Position numbers and translations under genes: made by a program. A stretch of DNA of 64,000 nucleotides from Kryptolebias marmoratus. Lineage: Eukaryota > Chordata > Actinopteri > Cyprinodontiformes > Rivulidae. Shown one piece after another: positions 63,544 to 64,000 of this stretch. The stretch is taken from the NCBI RefSeq assembly GCF_001649575.2, contig NC_051445.1, positions 7,654,874-7,718,873 of the forward strand, read 5' to 3'. Every line of letters begins with the position of its first letter. The stretch's first letter is position 1. The notes under the pieces are model-generated. The model was given only the letters and a program-made list of their open reading frames with translations, was not told the DNA's origin and did not search any database.

Positions 63544-64000
63544 TTGCGGGCTCCCCTTGCAAAATGTGGGGCTCGAGTTCCTGACAGCATCACTTCAGTG
63601 TACTCCAGTATTCAAAATACAAATGTTTTCAAAGTGTTACTCTTGTTGCTTCTTCTTCTGCTTCCATTTTCCCTCATAAACACTGCGACAGTAAGCTCCT
63701 CAGTGCCACAGCTGGCCCCGCCACCTTCTATGTCACCCACCACAGAGGTAACATCGCCCACACAATTACCCCACTTCAGGATTTTGAAGCAAAACCTCTA
63801 AAAACATGCATGTCATCACCATTTTAAATTGAAAAAAATGGAACATTTGAGTGTTTTANAAAAAAAAAAAAAAAAAAAATACCATGAAAATTCATTATTT
63901 TTATATTTTATTTCATTTCTCCTTTAAAGTCTGAGTCAGACTCATATGGAGAGGTACACTATTCTACTGATTTAGAAAAGGCCCTGCAAAGACCCAAACA
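63544..64000 (+). CDS. 5' part of an unidentified secreted or membrane protein gene
   Basis: Two open stretches join in phase 0: 63544-63747 (ending TTE before GTAACA) and 63930 to the window end (TTTAAAG acceptor, then SESDSYGEVH, YSTDLEKALQRPK). The first contains a signal-peptide-like core (VFKVLLLLLLLLLPFSL) followed by a Ser/Thr/Pro-rich stretch (PQLAPPPSMSPTTE). The frame has no ATG: it opens after a stop at about 63540, and the first codon is TTG. The initiator must therefore lie in an upstream exon, or the true exon is shorter. In human, EDN2 lies near FOXO6, and a prepro-endothelin would start with such a leader, but no endothelin cysteines are in view. I do not name it. Confidence 0.4.
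63859..63859. other. Undetermined base in a poly(A) run
   Basis: A single N within a run of A, in the intron of the truncated right-edge gene. It marks a local assembly uncertainty about homopolymer length. Confidence 0.99.

Overview
The window is vertebrate nuclear DNA from a ray-finned fish, most likely a percomorph teleost. The genes have GT..AG introns, the intergenic DNA is AT-rich, and several dispersed repeats are of kinds I recognise from percomorph genomes. All gene calls come from reading exons and splice sites by eye and matching protein motifs from memory; no database was searched.

Layout. (1) 1-2540: AT-rich intergenic DNA with one old repeat fragment. (2) 2561-7228: ppp1r8 (NIPP1, a nuclear PP1 regulator), seven coding exons on +, behind a promoter with ZNF143/THAP11-like and YY1-like motifs. 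Its second intron contains an H/ACA RNA that I assign to scaRNA1, which sits in the same host gene in human. (3) 7230-11980: spacer with a CTCF-like site, a perfect 17-bp hairpin and a hAT-type element with an 8-bp target duplication. (4) 12125-17070: a complete 12-exon cytochrome P450 of the CYP4B1/CYP4T type on -. (5) 17100-19880: spacer with three CACGTG E-boxes and another hairpin. (6) 19885-21641: a six-exon Ig-superfamily transmembrane receptor on +, not identified, with an ITIM-like tail. (7) 22779: a second CTCF-like site. (8) 23474-24920: med18, a Mediator head subunit, on +. (9) 24840-30960: repeat-rich spacer. (10) 31858-58560: foxo6, two coding exons separated by a 24.5-kb intron that makes up most of the right half of the window. 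The intron carries microsatellites, a tRNA-type SINE, a decayed LINE and possible regulatory clusters. (11) 58561-about 61000: foxo6 3' UTR. (12) 63544-64000: the 5' part of an unidentified secreted or membrane protein gene that runs off the window.

Ppp1r8, med18 and foxo6 are all 1p34-p35 genes in human, so the block looks like conserved synteny with a P450 and an immune-type receptor between the two housekeeping genes. Ppp1r8/scaRNA1 (PP1 and splicing, U2 modification) and med18 (transcription) are general nuclear machinery. Foxo6 is a PI3K/Akt-responsive transcription factor. I see no operon-like co-function and no clearly new system. The most informative hidden feature is the intronic scaRNA. 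The least explained items are the Ig receptor, the unusual foxo6 C-terminal half and the truncated gene at the right edge.
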